The position numbers and the translations under genes were made by a program. A model generated the notes under the pieces. It searched no databases. It was not told the DNA's origin and was given only the letters and a program-made list of their open reading frames with translations. From NCBI GenBank assembly GCA_024687125.1, contig JAILFA010000117.1, positions 1 through 64,000 of the forward strand: a stretch of DNA of 64,000 nucleotides, given 5' to 3'. The stretch comes from Lachnospiraceae bacterium (lineage in GTDB: Bacteria > Bacillota > Clostridia > Lachnospirales > Lachnospiraceae). Shown here piece by piece: positions 16,862 through 25,362 of the stretch (the stretch's first letter is position 1; the number at the start of each line of letters is the position of its first letter).

Positions 16862-17344
16862 TTAACGTACATCTCTGGCTTCTTTGCCCCAGAACTCTAT
16901 GATCTCTTTCATCTTGGACAGAGCGGCATAGTAAACGCCGTTTGTCACACCCTCAGTCCAGACGGCACCGCGTACATTGCCCTCGATCACATATTTTGAA
17001 AGGATCCCGGCGAGTTCCTTCATGTTCTTGATATCCGCCTGCTCGATGAACCGCTTTTCATCCTCGGCACTGCGGAGACGGTTCCGGCTGTACACATAGA
17101 CATAGTTGCGATCGATCATCGACGTTCGCTGAAACTCCTTGATAAACGATAATAGTGTGGAATCATATACCGGAAACGGTATGGTGTGTGACATGTTGTC
17201 GTTCTGATAGGTGTCCGAAACCTGCTTGCCTGCATGCTCTGCCAGCCAGGGGAGATATCTCGCCATCTGCATGACATCGATCCGATAGCGTTTGACTAGT
17301 TCCTCCGTGCTGTTTTCCCGTGCTTCTCTGCTTTCCAATGCCAT
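16862..17344 (-). CDS. Small conserved-looking protein of unknown function
   Basis: The 160-residue product has no signal peptide or membrane helix and looks like a soluble, mostly helical cytoplasmic protein (ENSTEELVKRYRIDVMQMARYLPWL ... KMKEIIEFWGKE). I cannot assign a function. The frame is open to 17386, but GGAGG five bases before the ATG at 17344 fixes the start. A good promoter (17405-17377) precedes it, and purL begins 15 bases after its stop, so it is the first gene of a transcript with purL and queH. It may have a purine- or translation-linked role; that is guilt by association only. Confidence 0.75.
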   Translation of the reverse strand: MALESREARENSTEELVKRYRIDVMQMARYLPWLAEHAGKQVSDTYQNDNMSHTIPFPVYDSTLLSFIKEFQRTSMIDRNYVYVYSRNRLRSAEDEKRFIEQADIKNMKELAGILSKYVIEGNVRGAVWTEGVTNGVYYAALSKMKEIIEFWGKEARDVR

Positions 17345-17376
17345 GTACCTCCGATCCTGCCCGCTGCGGCAGTTTA

Positions 17377-17405
17377 AGAATAGCAAATCACCCGTACAGC
17401 GTCAA
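17377..17405 (-). promoter_or_regulatory. Promoter of the unknown gene-purL-queH transcript
   Basis: On the minus strand TTGACG (17405-17400) and TATTCT (17382-17377) are 17 bases apart, about 30 bases before the ATG at 17344. Confidence 0.65.
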
Positions 17406-17441
17406 GTATCCGGCAGTTACGGGCCATATCAGCAACCCGGT

Positions 17442-18887
17442 CTAAAACCGATAGTAGATAAAACTCGCCGTGTCATATCCGGGTCCCCACACGCCGCAGA
17501 CAAGGACCAGAACAACACCTGCGATGTAGACAGGCCACCTGATAAATAACAATTGTTTTGAAATCCACTCCGCGATCTGCACACCTTTCAGACGGAGCAG
17601 ATCGACCGCAAATACCAGCAGGATACCCAGCGCGACCAGACGCCATTCCGCCGTATTCAGTCCCGTGGTCAGGAGTGTTCCGTCGAACAGTTCCCATAGC
17701 GCGGGCCGTGCAAATCCGCGGAAAACACCGAGAGCCTCACCGACCGTCCCAAGCCGGAAAAAGACCCACGCGAAATTGACGAGCAGAAATGTCCAGGCAG
17801 TCTGCAGGACACGAAGAGAAAAGCTCTCTCCACTCTTTTCCACGAAGGCTCTTTCGGCAATCCGTCCGCGAACCGGTGCTAACAGATTCCCGGCCACCTG
17901 ATAGATGCCGTGCAGCAGCCCCCAGATCAGAAAAGTCCATCCCGCCCCGTGCCAAAGACCGCTCAGCACAAAGACGATCAGCAGGTTCAGCAGCTTTCTG
18001 GTCTGCCCCCGGCGATTCCCTCCCAGCGGAATATAAAGATAATCACGGAACCACGTGGAAAGTGAGATATGCCAGCGGCGCCAGAACTCCCGGATGCTCC
18101 TGGCCAGATACGGAGTATCGAAGTTTTCCATGACATCGATACCAAGAGCTTTGGCCGCACCGATCGCAATGGAGGAATACCCCGCAAAATCCAGATAGAT
18201 CTGAAAGGTATACAGAACTGTCGTCAGGAACAGAACCGCACCGCCGTAAGCATCCGTCGTGGCATAAACAGTATCGACAGCGATCGCTATCCGGTCCGCG
18301 AGAACCATCTTGCAGAAATACCCCCAGAGCATACGGACAGCTCCGTCCCTGATGCGCTCCGCGTCAAATCGGATCTTCTCAAAGTATGGCCTCTGGAGCT
18401 GCGGCAGCAGATGGCCGCCCCGTTCGATCGGTCCGGACAGGACGATCGGGAAAAAGCTTACAAACAGTGCGTAACGGATCGGATCCCGCTCCGCAGGGAT
18501 CGTCCCGCGATACACATCGATCAGGCAGCCCGCGGACTGAAACAGATAAAATGATATGCCGACCGGCAGGATCGGACTTGTCAGGAGGCCCGCCGACAGA
18601 AATCCGATATATTTGAAATACAGCAGAACCAGAAGATTGCAGATCAGGATACCGGCGAGGATCGCCTTCTTTTTCGCGCTATCCTCCGCCTTTTCCAGCA
18701 GCAGTCCCCCGATCCAGGTGGAAAGGATCGAAAACAGGAGAAACACCGTATGGGCCGGGCCCTGTGAGAAGTAAAAGAGCATGCTCGCCGCGAAGAGCCA
18801 GATATGCCGAACACCTGCGGGCAACAGATAGTAACCCGCTGTTACGACCGCAAAAAAGCCAAGAAAAACAAAGGATATGATCTGCAT
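17442..18887 (-). CDS. MBOAT-family membrane O-acyltransferase (AlgI/DltB-like)
   Basis: This 481-residue polytopic protein belongs to the MBOAT family, whose members move acyl groups across the membrane onto extracellular polymers (alginate AlgI, teichoic acid DltB, peptidoglycan PatA). The diagnostic region is present: REFWRRWHISLSTWFRDYLYIPLGGN, then LSGLWHGAGWTFLIWG with the conserved catalytic histidine, and about 11 membrane helices. GGAG lies nine bases before the ATG, and an extended -10 promoter lies just upstream. The usual partner, an SGNH/AlgJ-like or DltD-like extracytoplasmic acyltransferase, is not adjacent: the neighbours are a small unknown gene and tRNA-Pro. The acceptor polymer is therefore unknown. 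Confidence 0.88.
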   Translation of the reverse strand: MQIISFVFLGFFAVVTAGYYLLPAGVRHIWLFAASMLFYFSQGPAHTVFLLFSILSTWIGGLLLEKAEDSAKKKAILAGILICNLLVLLYFKYIGFLSAGLLTSPILPVGISFYLFQSAGCLIDVYRGTIPAERDPIRYALFVSFFPIVLSGPIERGGHLLPQLQRPYFEKIRFDAERIRDGAVRMLWGYFCKMVLADRIAIAVDTVYATTDAYGGAVLFLTTVLYTFQIYLDFAGYSSIAIGAAKALGIDVMENFDTPYLARSIREFWRRWHISLSTWFRDYLYIPLGGNRRGQTRKLLNLLIVFVLSGLWHGAGWTFLIWGLLHGIYQVAGNLLAPVRGRIAERAFVEKSGESFSLRVLQTAWTFLLVNFAWVFFRLGTVGEALGVFRGFARPALWELFDGTLLTTGLNTAEWRLVALGILLVFAVDLLRLKGVQIAEWISKQLLFIRWPVYIAGVVLVLVCGVWGPGYDTASFIYYRF

Positions 18888-18923
18888 GAAGTCAGCTCCG
18901 CCTGTGAACCAAGTTACCTGCTC

Positions 18924-18932
18924 ATTATATCA
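18924..18932 (-). promoter_or_regulatory. Extended -10 promoter of the MBOAT gene
   Basis: On the minus strand TGATATAAT, an extended -10 element (TGnTATAAT), lies about 37 bases before the MBOAT start and just after tRNA-Pro. No good -35 box is seen. Confidence 0.5.
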
Positions 18933-18945
18933 CAGCACCAAAAAC

Positions 18946-19018
18946 TCGGGGTGACAGGACTCGAACCTGCGGTCTCATGCTCCCAAAGCACGCGCCCTAC
19001 CAACTGGGCCACACCCCG
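18946..19018 (-). tRNA. tRNA-Pro (anticodon TGG)
   Basis: A 73-base cloverleaf on the minus strand: acceptor CGGGGTG/CACCCCG, D stem GCCC/GGGC, anticodon stem CGTGC/GCATG with loop TTTGGGA (anticodon TGG), T stem GCAGG/CCTGT with TTCGAGT, discriminator A. The CCA end is not encoded. Confidence 0.96.
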
Positions 19019-19058
19019 CTTTTCGTCCGCTTCCGTGGTCCCCGGAGCGGCCTCATTC

Positions 19059-19087
19059 ATTATAGGAGAATCCCAGCAGTTATGCAA
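19059..19087 (-). promoter_or_regulatory. Promoter of tRNA-Pro
   Basis: On the minus strand TTGCAT (19087-19082) and TATAAT (19064-19059) are 17 bases apart, about 40 bases before the tRNA. The position between the HD-GYP gene and the tRNA supports it. Confidence 0.75.
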
Positions 19088-19112
19088 GTGTTCCGGCCTC
19101 GGACACTGCACA

Positions 19113-21512
19113 TCACCGGGCGATCCGGATCTCTGTCAGCGCAACCAGATCTCCCGTCAGCGCCGCAAAGACCTCCGGTGAATCCTCGTCTGTGACCGTC
19201 GTGACAGTCTGTGTACGCAGCCCCGCATGATCGACCACGGTGATGATCCTGTTTCCTTTGCGCCTGATCTTCACACTGCAGTCCAGTCCCTCCTGGTTCC
19301 GCTCCTTCCACTTGTCCCAGCTGCCAAACGTCTCTGTCCTGGTCGTCCTTGTCTCGTTTACCGCGTGATCGGTCAGCGGACAGTGCTCCCCGTCAAAGCG
19401 GATCAGGGCAAATTCCCGGTAATCCCTGCCCCGGCAGATGCCGCCCTCGGCATCATAGAGGACCACAAATGGGCAGTGCCAGACCAGTTTGGACATCGGC
19501 AAGCTCTTTGCATGAAAGCTCAGCTTCAGGGAATCCCTCAATGGGATCCCTTCCGTGGCGTCACTGCGGTAGCCGTCGATCTGGAGGTTCGGAAGATCCC
19601 CCTCGGGTCCGTCGTCAAAACGGATCTCCGGGGCGATCCGCGGAATATCTCCCGGCCCAATCTTTTCATGATCTCTTTCCACACTGATGCGGTCGATCAT
19701 GCAATGCGCACCCGTGATGGCGACATAAGCAAAGCAGGCACTGTACGGCAGGGCAACAATATGCTCCGCCCTGAGACGACTGCCGGTCATCCTGACACGG
19801 ATGTGATCCCGGTAACGGACGACCTCCGCCTCATAGTACTCTTCCGGCGCTGTATCCTCTCCCGCGTCGGCCCCAGAGAAGTCTCCGTTCTCCATGTGCG
19901 TCGTACTGATCAGTCTGGCCGAGCCCATGGAGGTCGAACCATCAAACCGGATCTGTCCGTATACCGTGCATTCGGCGGTGTTCCCTCTCTCGTTTTCGGC
20001 GTGTACCAGCTTGTCCTCGGAATCATAGAGCAGCAGGACCGGTACGCTCTCCTTGCCCGAATGTCCCGGATCAGCCTTTGCCCTGAACCGGAGCCTCGTG
20101 GGAGCATCCACGATCAGTGCTCCCTGGGAAAAGGTAAAGCCCTGCTCGGTCAGATGCAGCTGCTTTGTCATCGAGAGTTCCAGAAAGTCACCGTTATCCT
20201 TCATACGGTAATCCTCATCCTGGTCGATGAGCTGCACCATGATCTGCGCGAATTCCGGATCAAACTGTGTCCCCGCGCCTTTGACAAATTCTTCCCGGGC
20301 GATCGCCTGCGGGATTGGATTGCGGTAACTGCGGCGTGATGTCATCGTGTCATAGGAATCCGCCACGGCGATGATCCTTGCTACAGCCGGAATCTTATCC
20401 CCCTTGAGTCCTTCCGGATAACCTTTGCCATCGTAGCGCTCATGATGATAATGTGCCCCGACGGTCAGGTCGGAGGTGTGGGAGATGTTGGCGAGGATCG
20501 CCCTGCCGATCTCGGGGTGGCGTTTCACGACCGCGTACTCATCCTCCGTCAGACGGCCGTCCTTGTTAATGATGGAATCCGGGATCCCGATCTTGCCGAC
20601 GTCATGGAGGAGCGCCGCGAAATAGACATCGTCACACTCGCTGTCACTCATACCGGCCAGTCTCGCGATCCGTTCGGAATACCTGGCCACCCGTGAGGAG
20701 TGACCGTGCGTATAGCGGTCCTTGGCATCGATCGCACTGACCAGCGCTTCGGCCGTCTCCTCGAACAGGTTGCGTATTTTCCTTCGCTCCTCCTGCAGAT
20801 AGCGGATCTTCATCCGATTCGCATTCGCCGCCACTTCGGAGAGGTCCTGCAGTGCGTAAATGTAAAGCATGATCACCAGTCCGCCGGTGGCGAGATTGGT
20901 CAGTGAGATCCCGTAAAGAAAGATCTGCGCGATAGATGCCAGATACGGGATGATCATGAACAGCAGTACCGGCACCCGTATGTGCGCCCGGATATTCTGA
21001 CGGTTCCTGAGGACCACGACGATCTGCAGCGCTGTCATAACGAGCGGGAAAAGATAGCAGATGATAAAACCGTCTGCCCGCTGGTAACGGTTCTGCTCAT
21101 CAAAAGTATAATAGAGTCCCGTGAACTGGGAAACGATCAGCAGGATCACCCCCGCCAGAAACAGCGCTTCGACAGCGACCAGGATCTTTGATGCGGTGTA
21201 GATCTCTCCATCCTTCCGGATCAGATCCGCCAGATAGAGATTCACCGCATGGATCATGAACAGCGAGAAAAAGAATACGCAGAAATTGCTGACGCGGGTC
21301 ATGAGAAAGCCGAAGCTGCTGACATCACCGCGGTAGATATACGCCAGCCGGTCAAAGAACAGCAGCAGCATGACACTGGTCTCCAGAGCGACCAGAGCAT
21401 GCCGCCGTTTCCTGGAAAGCGTCTTTGTGAGCAGGGCCATGACGGCGAGGATACCGCACACGCCGATCATCACCAGCATCAGATCCAGTTGAAAGCGTTG
21501 AATGAATTCCAT
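19113..21512 (-). CDS. Membrane HD-GYP domain protein (putative cyclic-di-GMP phosphodiesterase) with long C-terminal extension
   Basis: The 799-residue protein starts with about seven membrane helices (residues 10 to 225), then a short linker, then an HD-GYP domain. The HD pair is His303-Asp304 in LLHDVGKIGIPD, and the GYP triplet is 364 to 366 in ERYDGKGYPEGLKGD. HD-GYP domains hydrolyse cyclic-di-GMP or related dinucleotides. The last ~370 residues (from ~430) look like beta-rich domains, possibly jelly-roll or LamG-like, with two loosely similar halves (VPVLLLYDSEDKLV and CPFVVLYDAEGG). I do not recognise them, and they would lie in the cytoplasm. No Shine-Dalgarno is seen: a TATAAT lies only nine bases before the ATG, so the mRNA may be leaderless. 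Confidence 0.85.
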   Translation of the reverse strand: MEFIQRFQLDLMLVMIGVCGILAVMALLTKTLSRKRRHALVALETSVMLLLFFDRLAYIYRGDVSSFGFLMTRVSNFCVFFFSLFMIHAVNLYLADLIRKDGEIYTASKILVAVEALFLAGVILLIVSQFTGLYYTFDEQNRYQRADGFIICYLFPLVMTALQIVVVLRNRQNIRAHIRVPVLLFMIIPYLASIAQIFLYGISLTNLATGGLVIMLYIYALQDLSEVAANANRMKIRYLQEERRKIRNLFEETAEALVSAIDAKDRYTHGHSSRVARYSERIARLAGMSDSECDDVYFAALLHDVGKIGIPDSIINKDGRLTEDEYAVVKRHPEIGRAILANISHTSDLTVGAHYHHERYDGKGYPEGLKGDKIPAVARIIAVADSYDTMTSRRSYRNPIPQAIAREEFVKGAGTQFDPEFAQIMVQLIDQDEDYRMKDNGDFLELSMTKQLHLTEQGFTFSQGALIVDAPTRLRFRAKADPGHSGKESVPVLLLYDSEDKLVHAENERGNTAECTVYGQIRFDGSTSMGSARLISTTHMENGDFSGADAGEDTAPEEYYEAEVVRYRDHIRVRMTGSRLRAEHIVALPYSACFAYVAITGAHCMIDRISVERDHEKIGPGDIPRIAPEIRFDDGPEGDLPNLQIDGYRSDATEGIPLRDSLKLSFHAKSLPMSKLVWHCPFVVLYDAEGGICRGRDYREFALIRFDGEHCPLTDHAVNETRTTRTETFGSWDKWKERNQEGLDCSVKIRRKGNRIITVVDHAGLRTQTVTTVTDEDSPEVFAALTGDLVALTEIRIAR

Positions 21513-21521
21513 GATATAAGC

Positions 21522-21527
21522 ATTATA
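21522..21527 (-). promoter_or_regulatory. Possible -10 box of the HD-GYP gene
   Basis: TATAAT on the minus strand lies nine bases before the ATG at 21512, which would give a transcript with almost no leader. The -35 region (TGGAAG at 17 bases) is poor, so an activator or another promoter is possible. Confidence 0.4.
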
Positions 21528-21570
21528 AGCCTTTTATACGCCATCTTCCAGTCTGCAGATCAGAGTTCGC

Positions 21571-21608
21571 AAAAACAGAAAGCCGGGGAGGATCTCCCCG
21601 GCTTTCTG
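21571..21608 (-). terminator. Strong intrinsic terminator of the first sugar ABC operon
   Basis: A perfect 14-bp inverted repeat (21576-21589 and 21595-21608) with a 5-base loop is followed on the minus strand by TTTTTGCG. It lies about 45 bases after the solute-binding protein stop. Confidence 0.92.
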
Positions 21609-21651
21609 TGAATTGTTCAGTTATTTCACTGCGTACTGCCTTGTCTGATGA

Positions 21652-23394
21652 TCAGGGAATCATGTCGGCATCGCCGAAGACACGCTCGAAAGCTGCCGTA
21701 CGCTCATCGATGATCGCCTGTCCGCCTGCTGCGAGGTAATCAGCGATACCCTCGTCCCAGACCTTGTCAAAGTCAGCCACAGGTGCGCTCACAGCCTTGT
21801 CGTACACCTGATCTCTCTTGCTGGAGAGTGTGTCGCCGACGCCGCCTTCCGCCTCAATGTCACCAACCGGGACATTGATACCGACACGGGCATCCGTGTT
21901 GGCGATCTTGTAAGCATCAATGACCAGCTGCGGGTCGATCCCGGCATAAGAATATGCAAGGCTGTTCATGGTCAGATCCTCGCTGGTCAGGTGCAGACCG
22001 TTGCAGGTGATCGTGTAGTCAATGTTCATACCGGAGTTCTGGATCGCATCGCCCGTTGCGGCCTGGATCTGATATGCGCCCGCCTCGTTAACGGTATGTG
22101 TCACGCCTTCCTCACCAACCTGCAGGTACTCGATGGTCGCAGGATCGGAGATGAAGTCAAGATAGAGCATGGAAGCCAGAGGCTCATCGTTGGTGCTCGG
22201 GAAGAAGACCTTACGGTCGATCGGGCCGGCCTGGAACTTGTTGTGGCCGCCGTTCTTGTCCTCAAACGGATCACAGGCTACGAATACAGCATTCTCGCCG
22301 ACGTTTCTCTTGAGGTTGGCTTCGATGGAGTCGTCACCGTTGCGGAAAGGATAATCCCAGTTGTGCGTGAAGGCGCCGACATAACCGGCCTTCATCATAT
22401 CATCCTCTGTCGTATCGCCGCTGGAATAGATCGCGAAATCATTCCACATAAGGCCTTCGTTGTACCACTCGTTGAGGAGCTTGACCGCATCCTTGGTTCC
22501 GTTCTGGGTAAGTTTTCTGTCATCAAATCCGTTGACATAGTATTCTTTGTCGCTGATCTTGGGATCGATGAAGGACTCGATCAGGGTCGCTGCTCTCCAG
22601 CCTACGTCATAGCTGACGGAATAAGGGACCATCTTTGCAGCATCCTTGCCGAGAAGAGTGTCCGCGTTGTCCTTGAATGCAACAAGAGCATCATGGAACT
22701 CCGCCTTGGTGGTCGGCAGGGGGAGGTTGAGGGCATCCAGCCAGTCCTTGCGAATGTAGGTGACCACACGGCTCATGTTGGCAAGCTTTGCCTCGATCGC
22801 CCAGGTCGTCCCGTCGGAAGGATCGGAATCCCAGTACAGGTTGGACTCACCCAGCCAGTTCCAGAGATTCGGAAGATCGGCCTTGTAATCGTCGATGTAG
22901 GGACGAAGGTCGATAACACCGCCCATATCCGCATAGGTCTTGATCGTCGGATAGGAATAGGTCACGCAGACATCAGGTGCCGTGCCGCCTGCAAGGAGGT
23001 TGTTGATATCATCAACCTCGGTCCAGCGGGGAACCTTCTGGAAAGTGACCTTGACGTTGTGCTTTTCGAGCATCTGCTGCTGGATCCAACGGGTGTAATC
23101 GTTGTTCTCCGGATCGGAACCGCCGTCATTGCCACGGTCATAGATCTCGACCGTGATCTCTCTTGTGTCGGCAAATTTGCCGTCGACAAGTTCGCCGGTC
23201 GGCTCGGCTTCGGCAGCCGGCTCTGCGGCAGGCTCCTCTGCCTTGGGTTCTTCTGCTGCCGGTTCTTCAGTCTTGGTCTCGGTGGTGGCAGCGGGCTGCT
23301 CCGCAGGCTGCTGTGTGCCTGTTTCGCCACCGCAGGCCGCCAGAGACAGGACCATCATACCGGCAAGCAATGTTGAAAGTACCTTTTTCTTCAT
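21652..23394 (-). CDS. Sugar ABC transporter, extracellular solute-binding lipoprotein
   Basis: The 580-residue protein has a lipoprotein signal (MKKKVLSTLLAGMMVLSLAAC) with lipidated cysteine at the LAAC box, then a Glu/Pro/Ala-rich linker of about 40 residues and a family 1 (LplA/LipO-like) substrate-binding domain. It captures a saccharide outside the membrane for the two permeases encoded upstream. The frame is open to 23448, but GGAGG lies before the ATG at 23394. An imperfect hairpin with a T-run separates it from the permease gene, and a strong terminator follows it. No ATPase is in this operon; such importers share a distant MsmX-type ATPase. The substrate cannot be read from sequence, but nearby GH43 suggests hemicellulose oligosaccharides. 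Confidence 0.9.
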   Translation of the reverse strand: MKKKVLSTLLAGMMVLSLAACGGETGTQQPAEQPAATTETKTEEPAAEEPKAEEPAAEPAAEAEPTGELVDGKFADTREITVEIYDRGNDGGSDPENNDYTRWIQQQMLEKHNVKVTFQKVPRWTEVDDINNLLAGGTAPDVCVTYSYPTIKTYADMGGVIDLRPYIDDYKADLPNLWNWLGESNLYWDSDPSDGTTWAIEAKLANMSRVVTYIRKDWLDALNLPLPTTKAEFHDALVAFKDNADTLLGKDAAKMVPYSVSYDVGWRAATLIESFIDPKISDKEYYVNGFDDRKLTQNGTKDAVKLLNEWYNEGLMWNDFAIYSSGDTTEDDMMKAGYVGAFTHNWDYPFRNGDDSIEANLKRNVGENAVFVACDPFEDKNGGHNKFQAGPIDRKVFFPSTNDEPLASMLYLDFISDPATIEYLQVGEEGVTHTVNEAGAYQIQAATGDAIQNSGMNIDYTITCNGLHLTSEDLTMNSLAYSYAGIDPQLVIDAYKIANTDARVGINVPVGDIEAEGGVGDTLSSKRDQVYDKAVSAPVADFDKVWDEGIADYLAAGGQAIIDERTAAFERVFGDADMIP

Positions 23395-23430
23395 GTTTTG
23401 CCTCCTTTTCTTGTTGCTTGTTACATCTAT

Positions 23431-23465
23431 CGAAAAAGCCTCTGTCACCCAGAAGACAGGCGGCT
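23431..23465 (-). terminator. Imperfect hairpin with T-run between permease and binding-protein genes
   Basis: On the minus strand AGCC-GC-CTGTC pairs with GACAG-A-GGCT around an 8-base loop and is followed by TTTTTCG. It may attenuate read-through into the solute-binding protein gene or protect the 3' end of the permease mRNA. Confidence 0.5.
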
Positions 23466-23487
23466 CTTTCTTCTCTCGGATATCTGC

Positions 23488-24360
23488 TTATTCCTTGACC
23501 GCACCGACCATGACGCCGTGGATGAAATACTTCTGCAGGAACGGATAGATGCACAGGATCGGGATCGTTGAGAACATGACGATCGCGGCCTTTAACGAAT
23601 CCGAAAGTCCCGGTGTCGAAAAGCCCTCCTGTGTCGCCACTTCCACGCTGTTGATATTGTTCAGCACGTTGTACAAAAGCAGCTGCAGTGGATAGAACTC
23701 ATTTTTCTTGATGTACATCAGTGCATCGGAGTAACCGTTCCAGCGTCCGACCGCATAGAACAGAGCAAGCGTAGCCAGAACCGGTTTGGAGAGCGGCACA
23801 TAGATCGACCACAGGATCCGCAGATAACTGGCTCCGTCGATCTCCGCCGACTCGCGGAGGGAATCCGGGATCCCGTAGAAAAAGCTGCGCATGATGATCA
23901 TATTGTAGACACTCAGGCAGTACGGAACGATCAGAACGATCGGTTTGTCCAGGAAGCCGATCTTCTGCATGAGCAGGTAGTTGGGGATCGTGCCCGCATT
24001 AAAGAACATCGTGATCGTGATCATCACGTTGACAAAGCCTCTGCCCTTAAGTCCCGGAAAGATCAGCGGATACGCGCAGATCGTAGTCATAAAGAGGGAA
24101 AAGACCGTGCAGACGATCGTCAGGACCACCGTATAGAGGAATGCCCGGATATACTTGGGATCCTTGAGGACCGTGGTGTACGCGTCAAAATTGATCCCCT
24201 TGGGGAGCAGATAGATCTCATGGCGGACCAGATAATCCGTCCCCGAAAGGGAACGTGCCAGCAGATTGATCATCGGCAGGATGCAGAGCAGCGAAATGAT
24301 CACGCAGATGATCACAAATACCCAGTCACCGATCTTACCGGAAAGAGATTTCACCTTCAT
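23488..24360 (-). CDS. Sugar ABC transporter permease (LplC/MalG-like)
   Basis: This 290-residue inner-membrane protein has six predicted helices and the EAA loop that contacts the ATPase (ESAEIDGASYLRILWSIYVPLSKP). The C-terminal FIHGVMVGAVKE is typical of the MalG/LplC branch of carbohydrate permeases. It pairs with the LplB-like permease encoded 18 bases upstream to form the channel of a carbohydrate uptake importer; the binding lipoprotein is encoded downstream. The ATG has a GGGAGGGG ribosome-binding site. The ATPase subunit is absent from the operon, as is usual for this family in Firmicutes. Confidence 0.92.
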   Translation of the reverse strand: MKVKSLSGKIGDWVFVIICVIISLLCILPMINLLARSLSGTDYLVRHEIYLLPKGINFDAYTTVLKDPKYIRAFLYTVVLTIVCTVFSLFMTTICAYPLIFPGLKGRGFVNVMITITMFFNAGTIPNYLLMQKIGFLDKPIVLIVPYCLSVYNMIIMRSFFYGIPDSLRESAEIDGASYLRILWSIYVPLSKPVLATLALFYAVGRWNGYSDALMYIKKNEFYPLQLLLYNVLNNINSVEVATQEGFSTPGLSDSLKAAIVMFSTIPILCIYPFLQKYFIHGVMVGAVKE

Positions 24361-24378
24361 CGCTCATCCCCTCCCTTC

Positions 24379-25326
24379 TTACCAGAGACCGCGCTCGCCG
24401 AGCTTGCGCGAAAGTGCGTTGGCTCCGAGCAGGAAGATCACGCCGACCACCGACTGGAAGAGACCGACTGCCGTTGTCAGGGAGAACTGTAGACCCTTGA
24501 TACCGGCCCGGTACACGTAAGTGGAGATCACCTCCGCCCAATCCATGACCAGGTTGTTCTGCAGAGCGAACGGACGGTCAAATCCGGATCCGAGGATATT
24601 ACCGATCGCCATGATCAGCAGGATCACGATCGTCGGTTTGATGCCGGGCAGAGTGATATGCCACATCTTCTGGAACCGCCCGGCCCCGTCCACGCTCGCC
24701 GCTTCATAAAGCTCCGAATTGATGCCGGCGATCGCAGCCAGATACACAATGGAATTCCAGCCGAAGCTCTGCCAGACGCCCAGGAAGATGTATGTCCCGA
24801 CCCAGTGGGCGGTATCGTTGAGGAAAGGAACCGCCGTGCCGCCCAGATTGGTGATCAGCATGTTGACCAGACCCGTGGAGGGAGCGAACAGCTGGATCGC
24901 CAGACCGTAGATGATGACCCACGAAAGGAAGTGCGGCATGTAGGTGATCGTCTGTACGACCTTTTTAAAGCGGGTGAACACCAGCTCGTTGAGGATCAGC
25001 GCAAAGATGATCGGGATCGGGAACCCGATCACCAGATCGAGCAGATTCAGGCCGATCGTATTGCGGAGAGCCCGGCGGAAATCCGGATTGGAGAACGCCT
25101 TGATAAAGTACTCCATACCGTTGTTCTTGGCCCAGGGCATCACCCAGGGACTCTTTGTAATGTTGTATTTCTTGAATGCGATCTGCACATAGACCATCGG
25201 TACATACTTGAAGACGATCAGATAGATGACCGGAAGTGCGAGCAGCAGATACAGCTGCCAGTACCGCTTCATATAGACGCCGAAGCTTTGCTTCTTAACC
25301 GGAACCTTTACTTTGGTTTTCGCCAT
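24379..25326 (-). CDS. Sugar ABC transporter permease (LplB/MalF-like)
   Basis: The 315-residue protein has a short basic N-terminus, six predicted helices and the EAA loop YEAASVDGAGRFQKMWHITLPGIKP. It is the first gene of the operon and the partner of the LplC-like permease. The frame is open to 25356, but GGAGG five bases before the ATG at 25326 fixes the start. A strong promoter (25391-25363) with an inverted repeat filling its spacer lies about 40 bases upstream, so the whole importer is probably controlled here by a repressor or activator not visible in the window. Confidence 0.9.
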   Translation of the reverse strand: MAKTKVKVPVKKQSFGVYMKRYWQLYLLLALPVIYLIVFKYVPMVYVQIAFKKYNITKSPWVMPWAKNNGMEYFIKAFSNPDFRRALRNTIGLNLLDLVIGFPIPIIFALILNELVFTRFKKVVQTITYMPHFLSWVIIYGLAIQLFAPSTGLVNMLITNLGGTAVPFLNDTAHWVGTYIFLGVWQSFGWNSIVYLAAIAGINSELYEAASVDGAGRFQKMWHITLPGIKPTIVILLIMAIGNILGSGFDRPFALQNNLVMDWAEVISTYVYRAGIKGLQFSLTTAVGLFQSVVGVIFLLGANALSRKLGERGLW

Positions 25327-25362
25327 GAGTGCCTCCATCGGAGCAATATTTGCCACATCCCT

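Noticed and set aside
23170-23300. Short Glu/Pro/Ala repeat region as a possible DNA repeat element
   Set aside because: It encodes the flexible linker after the lipoprotein signal, common in binding proteins of this type.
21991-23376. A 461-codon plus-strand frame opposite the first sugar-binding protein gene
   Set aside because: Antisense shadow caused by GC-rich codon use; no ribosome-binding site and no recognisable domain.
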